Source of the DNA: a virus | Direction: 5' to 3' (one strand) | Length of the DNA: 51,907 bases | IMG/VR virus record: IMGVR_UViG_3300029319_000077 | Coordinates: 1 to 51,907 of that record | Part shown: positions 16,741-24,071 of the stretch, in pieces | Layout: every line of letters begins with the position of its first letter | Position numbering within the stretch: position 1 is the first letter of the stretch | The notes under the pieces: generated by a model | Seen by the model: the letters and a program-made list of their open reading frames with translations, nothing else | What the model was told of the DNA's origin: nothing | Database searches by the model: none | Translations under genes and position numbers: made by a program

Positions 16741-18089
16741 TAGTCATCCTCAAATATATCTATTTCATTTAGGTTGTAGTTTTTTGTATATTTTTGTATA
16801 CTAGGGTTGATGGAAAAAGATACATTATATTTTGCTTGGGAAGATGGTCCTGCTGTTGTTGCTCCAGTTGAAGCTGGATACTTGGGATATTTTATATCAC
16901 CAGGTAAAACAGGTTGGACTCTTGCAGATCCAGGCCAATTAGTTGACTTTTTCGTCGACGGTCTAAAAATGTCTAAAACATCATTTGAAAGTAGATTTGG
17001 TGTGATTGGTGAAGCATTACCAGTATTGCCAGCGGCTACATAGCCTCCCATTGCAAACTTTTTAACGTCTGTTTTATAAAAACCTGGGTCAATTTGTTTT
17101 TGTGCGTCGCCAAAAGACTTTGCCATTTTTCTCTTCAATGCTTCGCCTTGTTTGACTATATCGTCACCAATTTTTGCTAATTCATTAATATCTTCAGGCA
17201 TACCTTTAGGGAACAGGCTTCTAAACTGCTCAAACAGTTTGTGGTTTTTATCAGAGGCTTTCCACATAGGTTCAGTTATAGCAGATATTTCGCCAACAAT
17301 AGGTTCACCTCTTGAGTTGGTAAATTTAATAATAAGTTTTCTGTCAACAAAACCTTCAGGTTTTACAAGTCTGCCTTTGTCAAAGACCTCATAATTTTGT
17401 TTAATAGCCAGGACTAATTTTTCTTCATCATTTGGGGTTTTGACTAAAACTCTTGTTCTGATTGGGTCAGTAAGCTTGCTTACGTCGTTGCCATATTTTG
17501 TGCGTGACTTTTCTACTATTCTAGGTATCTTTTTTACTTTTCCAGCTGGAGCTAAAGTTTCTGCATCTATCTTGATGGTTTTGCCAGGCAAATTTGTTTG
17601 TAAATTCAGCTGGGCTGCAATATTGTCAATTTGTTGATTAAACTCAGGCGCGGAGCGTTTTGCCCTATCATAGATTTTTATTGAGTCTCTTACAGGATCG
17701 CCACTAAAAATATCAGCTTGATGTTTAACTACATCATCAACAGTGTTGGATGTCGCTAAGCTGGTAATGCCTTTTTTTAAAACTTCCTTACCTGGGCGAA
17801 ATAATTCACCAATCAGAGGTATAGCTCCTAAGGTTGAGAGTCCTGCAATACCTGCATACATTAAACCTGGTTTGATATTACCTTCTCTAAACTCTTCAAT
17901 TGCATCTCGACCATATTTACCACCAGCTGCAATATCCAGGGCCATTCCTGGTGGAGTAAACCCAGCTAGTATTTGTGCTGGTAATGGAACATTTTGTTCA
18001 TAGCCTTCAACGAAAATATCTAATAAATCTGCATCGGCTGCTCCGCCGGATTGAAAAATATCTATGTTGTCGAGCAATCTTTGGTTCAT
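16740..18089 (-). CDS. Virion-type protein with RelA/SpoT-like domain
   Basis: 449 residues. N-terminus MNQRLLDNIDIFQSGG carries a tag shared with neighbouring and other virion genes. Residues about 75-97 are hydrophobic. Residues about 130-292 resemble the RelA/SpoT synthetase-like domain of polymorphic toxins: KIPRIVEKS, DVSKLTDPIRTRVLVKTPND, GFVDRKLIIKF, GEISAITEPMWKA and KNHKLFEQFR line up with the R-x-K, D-x-x-R-x-R, strand, E-x-Q and H-x-L-Y-E blocks. The E-x-Q-x-R site reads GEISAIT, so activity is uncertain. The C-terminus has FAMGGYVAAG and ends LNEIDIFEDD. It may be an ejected effector or simply a structural derivative. Confidence 0.6.
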   Translation of the reverse strand: MNQRLLDNIDIFQSGGAADADLLDIFVEGYEQNVPLPAQILAGFTPPGMALDIAAGGKYGRDAIEEFREGNIKPGLMYAGIAGLSTLGAIPLIGELFRPGKEVLKKGITSLATSNTVDDVVKHQADIFSGDPVRDSIKIYDRAKRSAPEFNQQIDNIAAQLNLQTNLPGKTIKIDAETLAPAGKVKKIPRIVEKSRTKYGNDVSKLTDPIRTRVLVKTPNDEEKLVLAIKQNYEVFDKGRLVKPEGFVDRKLIIKFTNSRGEPIVGEISAITEPMWKASDKNHKLFEQFRSLFPKGMPEDINELAKIGDDIVKQGEALKRKMAKSFGDAQKQIDPGFYKTDVKKFAMGGYVAAGNTGNASPITPNLLSNDVLDIFRPSTKKSTNWPGSARVQPVLPGDIKYPKYPASTGATTAGPSSQAKYNVSFSINPSIQKYTKNYNLNEIDIFEDD

Positions 18090-18103
18090 AACAATATTGT
18101 ATC

Positions 18104-19828
18104 TTACTCTTCCTTCAAGCTTGCTATACCTGCAACGCCTGCAACTGGTATAAAAGAAAACATTTGATCTTGGAAATGTTTTTGTCGTGCTTTAGTTTTG
18201 AAAAAATCTTTTTCAAAGTCGGCATCGGTTTGCTTAATAACCTTCAAGCCGCGTTTTTGTAAAATATCGATGACATCTTGGCTAGCATTTTTAGGCACAA
18301 TAGCACCTGCAAATTCATCAAAGCCGACAGCTCGGGTTGGTTTAGCCTCAAAGTATTCAACATTGCGGGTAGCATTCTTGATAAATATATCTTCGAGATC
18401 ATCTAAAAAACCATATGGAGGGTCATTGTATTTAAACTCATTGCGCGTAAATTTTTCTAGCTCGTCAAAGTCAATGTTTTGATTGTAAACATCTTTTAAT
18501 AATTTTTGGTCAAATTTTTTGCCATCTTCAATGGCGATACCAATATCGTTAAGCAAGTTATTGCCGACGCGTGAATAAAATAGGTTGTCTGATCCAGGGA
18601 AGTTATATTGAACCAGCAAATCATCAATTTGCTCACCTAAATCCATTGCGCTAGGTGGTTTATCAGTTAATCTTCCGCGTTCAGCTCTTACGGCTGGAAA
18701 ATCGGCAAACTCTTTAGACATAATCGCTTTCATACGAGCTGGCGAATAGCCACCAGCAAAACCTTCGCCACCGCGTTGCGTTTCTTTTATCATGCTATTA
18801 ACTGCGTTCTCAAGAGTGTAGGGTTTGGTAACTATGGTTTGTTCAAAGTCGTCAAAGTATTGCAGCACGCCGTCTTGGGAGAGAAAACGATCTTTTTCTT
18901 TTTGTCTCCATTTATAAAAATCTTTGGTTATTTTAAACCCAGGATCAGCGGTAGCTTGTTTGAAGAATGGCGAGTTTGGATTAAGTGCAGCCAAGCCGCT
19001 GTCAAAATTAACCATAGCCATGCTTCTTGGTCCCTCAAGAAAGTCGTCTACTTTAAATCCTTGATCTTCTAAAAACTTAAGTTTTGCTAGATCCGAGTCA
19101 AAAAACCTGTCAAGCTCATCTATTCTGTTTTGAGGTTGAAATAAATTATTTTTTTGTAGATTGCGTAAAGCATATTGACCTTGTTCAAGTGTTTCAGTTT
19201 TGTTGTATTTATCAGATAAAGCTTTGTACTCTTTGGTTAGTTTCGACTCAGATCCTTCTTTGGCTAAACGAATTTTCTTTGGCGCTCTAGGTGTGTAGGC
19301 GTCAGCTGAATATATTTTATTGCGAGGATCTATACCTGGATCAAATTTTTCCGGCTTGCCAATAAGTTGAATTTTACCAAACCCTTTGAGCGGAATATCA
19401 CTTTCAGTTACCGCTAGACTTGGTGAGGGTATTCCTCCCATTGCATCAAAACTGCGGATTGCTTCCTCGGAGGTATTGTGAATGAACATTAGGTTTTTTT
19501 TATCTATATTGTCAGCAAGTGTTTCAATACCTTTTTTAGCAACTGCTTTAGCTGGTGCTCCCGCCGCTCCAAGAAAATCTAAAGAGGATAAAAGCATTCC
19601 GAGTTTGTCGCCCTCCGCTTTCGCAAGTTCGCCACCTAGAAAAGGCACAAAAGAAGCAATGTTGCGTAAAACATCGCGTCGACGCATAGCGGGAGATGGC
19701 ACCATTGGCCTGGTAAGATAAGACATAACCGGACCAAGTCTTTCACTTGGTGCTTGGGGCGGTAGAATAGCGCCAAGATCAGGAGATGGTTCAAATATAT
19801 CTATGTTGTCGAGTGTTTCTTGGGCCAT
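18104..19828 (-). CDS. Large protein with polyvalent-protein-type module
   Basis: 574 residues. N-terminus MAQETLDNIDIFEPS repeats the tag of the next gene. Residues about 113-185 contain FIHNTSEEAIRSFDAMGG, PSPSLAVTESDIP, GFGKIQLIG and YSADAYTPRAP. The C-terminal part has YFEAKPTRAVGFDEFAGAIV and VIDILQKRGLKVI. This combination is one I know from the N-terminal region of large polyvalent proteins carried by phages and conjugative elements and thought to be delivered into the recipient cell with DNA. Exact domain name not certain. A hydrophobic end (FIPVAGVAGIASL) could aid membrane contact. Likely an ejected protein. Confidence 0.65.
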   Translation of the reverse strand: MAQETLDNIDIFEPSPDLGAILPPQAPSERLGPVMSYLTRPMVPSPAMRRRDVLRNIASFVPFLGGELAKAEGDKLGMLLSSLDFLGAAGAPAKAVAKKGIETLADNIDKKNLMFIHNTSEEAIRSFDAMGGIPSPSLAVTESDIPLKGFGKIQLIGKPEKFDPGIDPRNKIYSADAYTPRAPKKIRLAKEGSESKLTKEYKALSDKYNKTETLEQGQYALRNLQKNNLFQPQNRIDELDRFFDSDLAKLKFLEDQGFKVDDFLEGPRSMAMVNFDSGLAALNPNSPFFKQATADPGFKITKDFYKWRQKEKDRFLSQDGVLQYFDDFEQTIVTKPYTLENAVNSMIKETQRGGEGFAGGYSPARMKAIMSKEFADFPAVRAERGRLTDKPPSAMDLGEQIDDLLVQYNFPGSDNLFYSRVGNNLLNDIGIAIEDGKKFDQKLLKDVYNQNIDFDELEKFTRNEFKYNDPPYGFLDDLEDIFIKNATRNVEYFEAKPTRAVGFDEFAGAIVPKNASQDVIDILQKRGLKVIKQTDADFEKDFFKTKARQKHFQDQMFSFIPVAGVAGIASLKEE

Positions 19829-19851
19829 AATAGATAATTATAGCCCAAACT

Positions 19852-20649
19852 TTAATTTGATTTTTGAAACGTAAGGCCCTGAACCTTTCTGTTTAAGATG
19901 TTTCTTACTTTCCAATAAGGGAAGTCTGCAAAATCCGGATGATACGCCTGAACTTGTTTAGCAATTTTTCTCGGGCCTAGTCCTCTCTCTCTGCATTTTT
20001 CGATTGTTTTTAAAACCTTTTGTTCTGCAGGGATCTCAACCAATTTCCATCTTGTTTTTCGGCCATGCTTTTCTTTCACTTTTTCATAGCCAAACGGAGC
20101 TGACCCACCAACTGCATAAGACTTCGCAGCCCAGTCAAGTTTGCCGTCGTTAAATCTATCTTTAATGTTGCCGTGTTCTATCTCGGCTACCGCAGATAGC
20201 ACCATCAACATAATCTTATTGGCCATTTCATTCATATCAAATTTTGATCGTAAACCTTTTTCTTCTTTAGGTTTTGGATAAGCAATTGGTATGTCGCCAA
20301 ATTGTTGACAAAAATATAAAGTCACACCGCAGTCTTCAAGGTGCGGAATGATGTTCAGTAGATCTGATGATGTTCTTGATAATCTATCTAAACGAGTCGT
20401 GACAACAATATCGTGTTCGTCAATAACATCGGTCATTGCTCGAGATCCTGTCCTGGTTAAAATAGGCACGGTTCCTGGTTCTCCAGCATCTTCAAAAAAA
20501 TGATCAACCGGTCTATTAAACTTTTCCTGGACAAACTCCTGGATTAATTTTTTTTGCGTTTCAAGTGAGCAGCCACTGGTTGCTTGTTCATAAGTTGAAA
20601 CACGCACATAGCCATAAATATTATTAATTTGTTTTTTTGGTGCGATCAT
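19852..20649 (-). CDS. Serine recombinase (resolvase/invertase family)
   Basis: 265 residues. The catalytic domain shows YVRVSTYEQ with nucleophile Ser18, the TTRLDRLSR motif at residues 84-92, and VLSAVAEIEHGNIKDR (the long E helix). The C-terminal part (GLGPRKIAKQVQAYHPDF, YWKVRNILNRK) is a helix-turn-helix type DNA-binding region. The size is that of resolvases and invertases rather than large serine integrases (over 450). It has a strong ribosome binding site (AAGGAGGG) and its own promoter, divergent from the early genes. Roles: site-specific integration, multimer resolution or fibre inversion; no att sites could be identified. Confidence 0.85.
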   Translation of the reverse strand: MIAPKKQINNIYGYVRVSTYEQATSGCSLETQKKLIQEFVQEKFNRPVDHFFEDAGEPGTVPILTRTGSRAMTDVIDEHDIVVTTRLDRLSRTSSDLLNIIPHLEDCGVTLYFCQQFGDIPIAYPKPKEEKGLRSKFDMNEMANKIMLMVLSAVAEIEHGNIKDRFNDGKLDWAAKSYAVGGSAPFGYEKVKEKHGRKTRWKLVEIPAEQKVLKTIEKCRERGLGPRKIAKQVQAYHPDFADFPYWKVRNILNRKVQGLTFQKSN

Positions 20650-20672
20650 GGTCCCTCCTTTTTCATTTCTCT

Positions 20673-20701
20673 ATATTAAGGTATTTTTATTTTTTTGTCT
20701 A
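20673..20701 (-). promoter_or_regulatory. Promoter for the recombinase gene
   Basis: On the minus strand a -35 box TAGACA (20696-20701) and a -10 box TAATAT (20673-20678) are separated by 17 bases, close to the sigma-70 consensus. It lies just upstream of the recombinase ribosome binding site and may be the first promoter of the whole minus-strand late block. Confidence 0.6.
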
Positions 20702-20716
20702 GTTTTGTATAAATAT

Positions 20717-20744
20717 TTGCATATTTGTGCAATTTATGTATAAT
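20717..20744 (+). promoter_or_regulatory. Early promoter with internal palindrome
   Basis: A -35 box TTGCAT (20717-20722) and a perfect -10 box TATAAT (20739-20744) are separated by 16 bases. Between them sits the inverted repeat TTGCA-N6-TGCAA (20717-20732), a possible repressor site overlapping the -35. It drives the plus-strand genes from 20784 onward and faces the recombinase promoter. Confidence 0.7.
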
Positions 20745-20783
20745 TATAAATGTGGTTATTAATTTTACAAAAGGAGGTTGTTA

Positions 20784-21257
20784 ATGAGTGCATTTTTAGT
20801 TAATCCAAATCATGTTGCAGAGATAGTTAAGTTCGCAAGCAATGAAAGACTTGACTATGCCTACAACTGTTTTACCAAAGAGAGAATAAATTGCGAGCCT
20901 AAGAATATGGTCAAGCTTTTAGCTCAAGCCAATATCGATAGCCTGGTCGCAAGATATGACGAGGATCCAAATGATTATGCGGGTTATGTTGATCAATGTT
21001 TAGAAAACCTTCCGTATGCTACGGATGGTGTTGGCGTCAGCTTGTTGGACGGCGTTGGTTATTGTCAGCTTGGAGCTGACGACATTTACAACATGCTTGC
21101 CTGTTGGAATTATCAGTGTTGCGAAGTTGACAACTGGTTCGAGACTGACGCTTACTGGTTGCATGTTTATTTGAAAGATTTGGCCGCTAGAAAGATGGCT
21201 AAAGAAGCTAACGTGCAGTGGGAATATGTTCCAAACAACGATAAGGAGGTTGCGTAA
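20784..21257 (+). CDS. Conserved phage protein of unknown function
   Basis: 157 residues from the ATG at 20784, six bases after a perfect AAGGAGG. Segments AFLVNPNHVAEIVKFA, ANIDSLVARYDEDP, ACWNYQCCEVDNW and ending WLHVYLKDLAARKMA resemble a family of small phage proteins with a 'SAF-V-HI' start and a 'C-YQ-CE' core. I know it only as hypothetical. Its position as first gene after an early promoter suggests a host take-over or regulatory role. The stop overlaps the next ATG. Confidence 0.75.
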   Translation: MSAFLVNPNHVAEIVKFASNERLDYAYNCFTKERINCEPKNMVKLLAQANIDSLVARYDEDPNDYAGYVDQCLENLPYATDGVGVSLLDGVGYCQLGADDIYNMLACWNYQCCEVDNWFETDAYWLHVYLKDLAARKMAKEANVQWEYVPNNDKEVA

Positions 21258-21403
21258 TGGAAATGATTGGTGGATATACTTTGGTTGAAAGACTTGAAAT
21301 GACTATTGAAAATATCAAGTTTCAAAAAGGTAAGGTTTTTTGGGACGATCTTGAGAAACTTGAGTTGATACTTGAGGCGCTTAAAAAGAAGGAGGTGGCG
21401 TAA
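21257..21403 (+). CDS. Small early protein, 48 residues
   Basis: The frame starts MEMIGGYTLVERLEMTIENI and ends ILEALKKKEVA. It is preceded by AAGGAGGTTGCG and its ATG overlaps the upstream stop (TAATG). The C-terminus KKEVA resembles the ends of the two flanking genes (KEVA), because each encodes the next gene's ribosome binding site GGAGGT(T/G)GC in frame. Helical; function unknown. Confidence 0.75.
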   Translation: MEMIGGYTLVERLEMTIENIKFQKGKVFWDDLEKLELILEALKKKEVA

Positions 21404-21540
21404 TGGAACTAATAGATAAAATTAAAGAATGGTTAGAAAATGAAGTCAAGGCAAACAACAAATATGGAGATGATCCTACTAACACTGCCGAAGACTTGCT
21501 AACAAAAATTAAAGATTGGGAAGCGAAGGAGGTGGCGTAA
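21403..21540 (+). CDS. Small early protein, 45 residues
   Basis: The frame starts MELIDKIKEWLENEVKANNK and ends WEAKEVA. The ATG overlaps the preceding stop (TAATG) and the strong site AGGAGGTGG lies just before it. Acidic and helical. Part of a chain of stop/start-coupled early genes; function unknown. Confidence 0.75.
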   Translation: MELIDKIKEWLENEVKANNKYGDDPTNTAEDLLTKIKDWEAKEVA

Positions 21541-21908
21541 TGGGATTACACGTAAACATTTATAAGCAAGACAGAACCGACAGTTGGTTAGGTGACGTTG
21601 ATTGCACGAAGGGTGGATTATCTTCTAAGGTGAAGGGTTTTACAGTGACTAATTGTGAGGGCCCATTTGAACCTTGTGAGGATTATCCTGCTGCTCAAAT
21701 CCTGAAGCAAACGTTTGGGTTTGGGTGTTCTTTGAAACTCGTTCCTGAGTCAAAGATTGATAACAACATGACAGCGTTTGGTGGCAACTATGCATCAACA
21801 TCTGACTCAAGGTTCGGTGAGGCTTGCAGAGAGATAATGGGTGAGGACATTGGGAATGTATACAGTCTTGGCCCTGTTGCAATACATGATAGGGTGTTAA
21901 ATGACTGA
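21540..21908 (+). CDS. Conserved hypothetical early protein
   Basis: 122 residues from the ATG at 21540, which overlaps the upstream stop and follows AGGAGGTGG. A longer frame start at 21516 would read through that ribosome site and is unlikely. Text: MGLHVNIYKQDRTDSWLGDV, later FTVTNCEGPFEPCEDYPA, and GNYASTSDSRFGEACREIMG. Several Cys (not a clear metal site). No family recognised with confidence. Confidence 0.75.
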   Translation: MGLHVNIYKQDRTDSWLGDVDCTKGGLSSKVKGFTVTNCEGPFEPCEDYPAAQILKQTFGFGCSLKLVPESKIDNNMTAFGGNYASTSDSRFGEACREIMGEDIGNVYSLGPVAIHDRVLND

Positions 21909-22392
21909 TAAAAAAATATTTATTGATATGGACGGGGTCCTGGCTGATTTTATCGCCGGGATCGAAGGTCCTGATTATTTAGATGGCATGTTGTTGGGCG
22001 AGGAAATGTATGACGACAGAAAATATGAATTTATTCACAAAAGACTGTTTAAAAACTTGCCACCTATGGAAGATATGTATGACTTGATGTTGTATATCAA
22101 AAAAACCAAGCTTGATTACGAGATCTTAACTTGCACCGGGCAAATTGAAAGACAACTCGTGCACTATGATAAGGTTGCTTGGATTAAAGAGCATGTTGAT
22201 CCTTTTGTGATTGTAAATTCTACTCTGAAGGGTAAACACAAAGCCGCTTTTGCTGCACCCAATCATGTTTTGATTGATGATAAGGCTGCAAACATCAAAG
22301 CTTGGGAAGAGGCTGGGGGCAAGGGTATTTTCCATGTCAACGCTATGCAAACCATTCTTAAATTACATAAGTGGATCAATGATGAAAAATAG
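21901..22392 (+). CDS. HAD-family 5'(3')-deoxyribonucleotidase-like
   Basis: 163 residues. HAD motif I, IFIDMDGVLADF, gives nucleophile Asp9 and general acid/base Asp11. Motif II is the Thr in ILTCTG (about residue 77). A Lys in LKGKHKAAF may serve as motif III, and motif IV is LIDDKAANI with Asp126/Asp127. Length and DGVLADF fit the NT5C deoxyribonucleotidase group. It probably dephosphorylates nucleotides, adjusting pools during replication. It overlaps the previous gene by eight bases and the next by fourteen. Confidence 0.85.
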   Translation: MTDKKIFIDMDGVLADFIAGIEGPDYLDGMLLGEEMYDDRKYEFIHKRLFKNLPPMEDMYDLMLYIKKTKLDYEILTCTGQIERQLVHYDKVAWIKEHVDPFVIVNSTLKGKHKAAFAAPNHVLIDDKAANIKAWEEAGGKGIFHVNAMQTILKLHKWINDEK

Positions 22393-22582
22393 GCTCAGTT
22401 TTGACCAGGCACAATACAAATATAAATGTATTTGTTATGATGTGTTTCGGCAATCTAATGTCGAATACCCCGACAGGGAGAAAAGTTTTATTAACGAGTT
22501 TGGTGAATGGTGTTTGCGAAATCATCAAGGGGACCCTGTCGCTAAAGTTCAACCAAACGGCTATGTCAAGGTGGGATTATGA
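22379..22582 (+). CDS. Small early protein, 67 residues
   Basis: Starts MMKNRLSFDQAQYKYKCICY at 22379 (second ATG at 22382). It overlaps the nucleotidase 3' end by 14 bases and the next gene by four. Contains FGEWCLRNHQGDPVAKV. A frame running from 22274 exists but lies inside the nucleotidase gene. Function not recognised. Confidence 0.65.
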   Translation: MMKNRLSFDQAQYKYKCICYDVFRQSNVEYPDREKSFINEFGEWCLRNHQGDPVAKVQPNGYVKVGL

Positions 22583-22953
22583 ACACAAAATTTGAAAATA
22601 TGAAATCGCAAGAACTTTTACAATACGTTTTTGGTGAATATACCCCGGATAGGTTCGTACCCTTTATTGAGAGCTCAAAAAATGATCTAGGACGCACCAG
22701 CGGTTTTATTGATACAGCTACCAATAGTAAAGTTTATCGTAGAAACTTAATTGACAAGGCCATTGAGATCAGAATGCTAGAAATTTGCGAAATTGAAAAA
22801 GAAATGCTGGAGTCACAAATCAAAACAGCAGATCCAAACGATATTGATAAACTTACACGTCAACTTGATCAGTTAGATCATCTAATAGATGAAGTCAACG
22901 AAAATGCTTTGCGTATTATCGGCGAATACGAAAAACGTAACAAGGTTATCTAA
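22579..22953 (+). CDS. Helical early protein of unknown function
   Basis: 124 residues. Starts MNTKFENMKSQELLQYVFGE; the second half is a long, charged probable coiled coil (EKEMLESQIKTADPNDIDKL, LDHLIDEVNENALRIIGEY). It is the last gene of this plus-strand set and converges on the minus-strand gene at 22946, sharing eight bases. A 12-base palindrome GGTTATCTAACC lies at the junction but lacks a T run. Confidence 0.7.
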   Translation: MNTKFENMKSQELLQYVFGEYTPDRFVPFIESSKNDLGRTSGFIDTATNSKVYRRNLIDKAIEIRMLEICEIEKEMLESQIKTADPNDIDKLTRQLDQLDHLIDEVNENALRIIGEYEKRNKVI

Positions 22954-23401
22954 CCGCTTTAGCAATAGCTATAGCATTCTCCAGGGTTCCTATGGTGTTT
23001 TGTTTTTTTAAATAACTTAATTTTTTTTGAAAAGTTTTTCCAAGCTTGTGGTTGGCCACAAAAACTGCTTTATCTATGGGTAAGCACACAAAGGCGAAAA
23101 TATCGACGTCCTTAGGATCGTAGGTGCGGTATTCTTTGCTCCCGGTTTTTTTCTTTTTAATATCCCAACGCACCCATTTATCAGTATGATGATCAAACAC
23201 ATATTCGGTGGTTTTTACTTGAATTTTGAAATTTCCTTGTTCTGAAGTAACCAGGTAATCATAGCGGCAACTCTCTCCAGTGTGTAGAACCTCATCAAAG
23301 ATCCTGGCTAAGTAACTAGCTGCTAGATATTCACCAGCTTTTCCTATTTGAATATTTCTCGTTGGCACAAAGTTTACTTTTTTGTAATAAATAAAATTCA
23401 A
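22946..23401 (-). CDS. PD-(D/E)XK nuclease-like protein
   Basis: Up to 151 residues; start uncertain (TTG at 23401 or GTG at 23368, neither with a clear ribosome site). The core fits the PD-(D/E)XK fold: IGKAGEYLAASYLARIF with the helical Glu, then CRYDYLVTSEQGNFKIQVKT giving Asp and Q-V-K. This pattern resembles the small endonuclease-like domain found in intron and phage proteins (PF11645 type, tentative). Likely DNA cleavage or repair, unproven. One of three such proteins here, besides the exonuclease. Confidence 0.65.
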   Translation of the reverse strand: MNFIYYKKVNFVPTRNIQIGKAGEYLAASYLARIFDEVLHTGESCRYDYLVTSEQGNFKIQVKTTEYVFDHHTDKWVRWDIKKKKTGSKEYRTYDPKDVDIFAFVCLPIDKAVFVANHKLGKTFQKKLSYLKKQNTIGTLENAIAIAKAVR

Positions 23402-23408
23402 TCATACC

Positions 23409-23549
23409 TTATTTACCTTGACCACGATATTTCTTGAATGAACGCTTTTTGTGTTTGTTCATTGTGGATGTGTCCGGGCGTCTACCCTGGCTTGTGCCTT
23501 TTTTTGTGTATGTATGCTTTTGTGTAAAGGCTCCAGCTTTTTTAGCCAT
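23409..23549 (-). CDS. Small basic protein, 46 residues
   Basis: Starts MAKKAGAFTQKHTYTKKGTS and ends NKHKKRSFKKYRGQGK. Very basic, no acidic cluster. The C-terminal pattern N-K-H-x-R-S-x-K-K-Y-R-G-Q-G recurs, as I recall, in small proteins of marine phages. Its ATG overlaps the upstream stop (TAATG). Likely nucleic-acid binding; function unknown. Confidence 0.75.
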   Translation of the reverse strand: MAKKAGAFTQKHTYTKKGTSQGRRPDTSTMNKHKKRSFKKYRGQGK

Positions 23550-23641
23550 TATTTTTTACCTTTTTTTAAGACAAAACGCCATACTTTTTGAATACGGCTT
23601 GATTTCATAAGTTTATGGAAAGATTTGAAAATATCTATCAT
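23549..23641 (-). CDS. Small basic protein, 30 residues
   Basis: Frame MIDIFKSFHKLMKSSRIQKV then WRFVLKKGKK. It begins directly after the stop of the resolvase-like gene (one base between) and its stop overlaps the start of the next small gene (TAATG). This coupling on both sides makes it a likely gene despite its size. Amphipathic and basic; function unknown. Confidence 0.55.
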   Translation of the reverse strand: MIDIFKSFHKLMKSSRIQKVWRFVLKKGKK

Positions 23642-23642
23642 T

Positions 23643-24071
23643 TTAGGCACACACACTGCTGTAAATTTTTGCATATTTGTGCCAATTATTTTTTAAAATC
23701 TGTAACCAGTCGTTAATCGGAATAATTGCTACTGCATCATTGTTCGCTGGCCAATCAGTATTTATCGCATGCAGTGGTATGCAGACCTCTATAGGCTTGC
23801 GGTTGTATTTGTATACCAGGGCTGGAATGTTATCGCCTGCTGACTCACAAACTTGTTGCCACCAGGGCGACTTATAGCCACAACCCTCTTTGTAAAACTT
23901 ACATTCGACTGCATGAAACGGTATTGTGAGATCACACTCGTTTTTTGTTTGATATTGGTCCAGGTTTCTTTTGGTTTGGAAGTCAATATTGTTATCAGTA
24001 AAGAATGTGTTAAGAATTTTTGCTACTTCTCGCTCAAATTGAGCTCCTTTGTTTCTTGAATTGATCGGCAT
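23643..24071 (-). CDS. PD-(D/E)XK Holliday-junction resolvase-like
   Basis: 142 residues from ATG at 24071; an upstream TTG at 24098 would add nine. The start PINSRNKGAQFEREVAKIL matches phage resolvase-like nucleases (R-N-K-G-x-x-F-E-R-E). The active-site pattern continues with KNECDLTIPFHAVECKFYKE: Asp and E-C-K on adjacent strands. Role: probably cutting branched DNA before packaging or in recombination. It heads a minus-strand set of two small basic genes and another nuclease. Confidence 0.75.
   Translation of the reverse strand: MPINSRNKGAQFEREVAKILNTFFTDNNIDFQTKRNLDQYQTKNECDLTIPFHAVECKFYKEGCGYKSPWWQQVCESAGDNIPALVYKYNRKPIEVCIPLHAINTDWPANNDAVAIIPINDWLQILKNNWHKYAKIYSSVCA

Noticed and set aside
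22944-22955. Palindrome GGTTATCTAACC between convergent genes as terminator
   Set aside because: Short stem and no following T run on either strand.
23668-23682. Exact 15-base match TTTGCATATTTGTGC to the early promoter at 20716-20730
   Set aside because: In 52 kb of AT-rich DNA one or more identical 15-mers are expected by chance, and this copy lies inside the resolvase-like coding region with no promoter around it.
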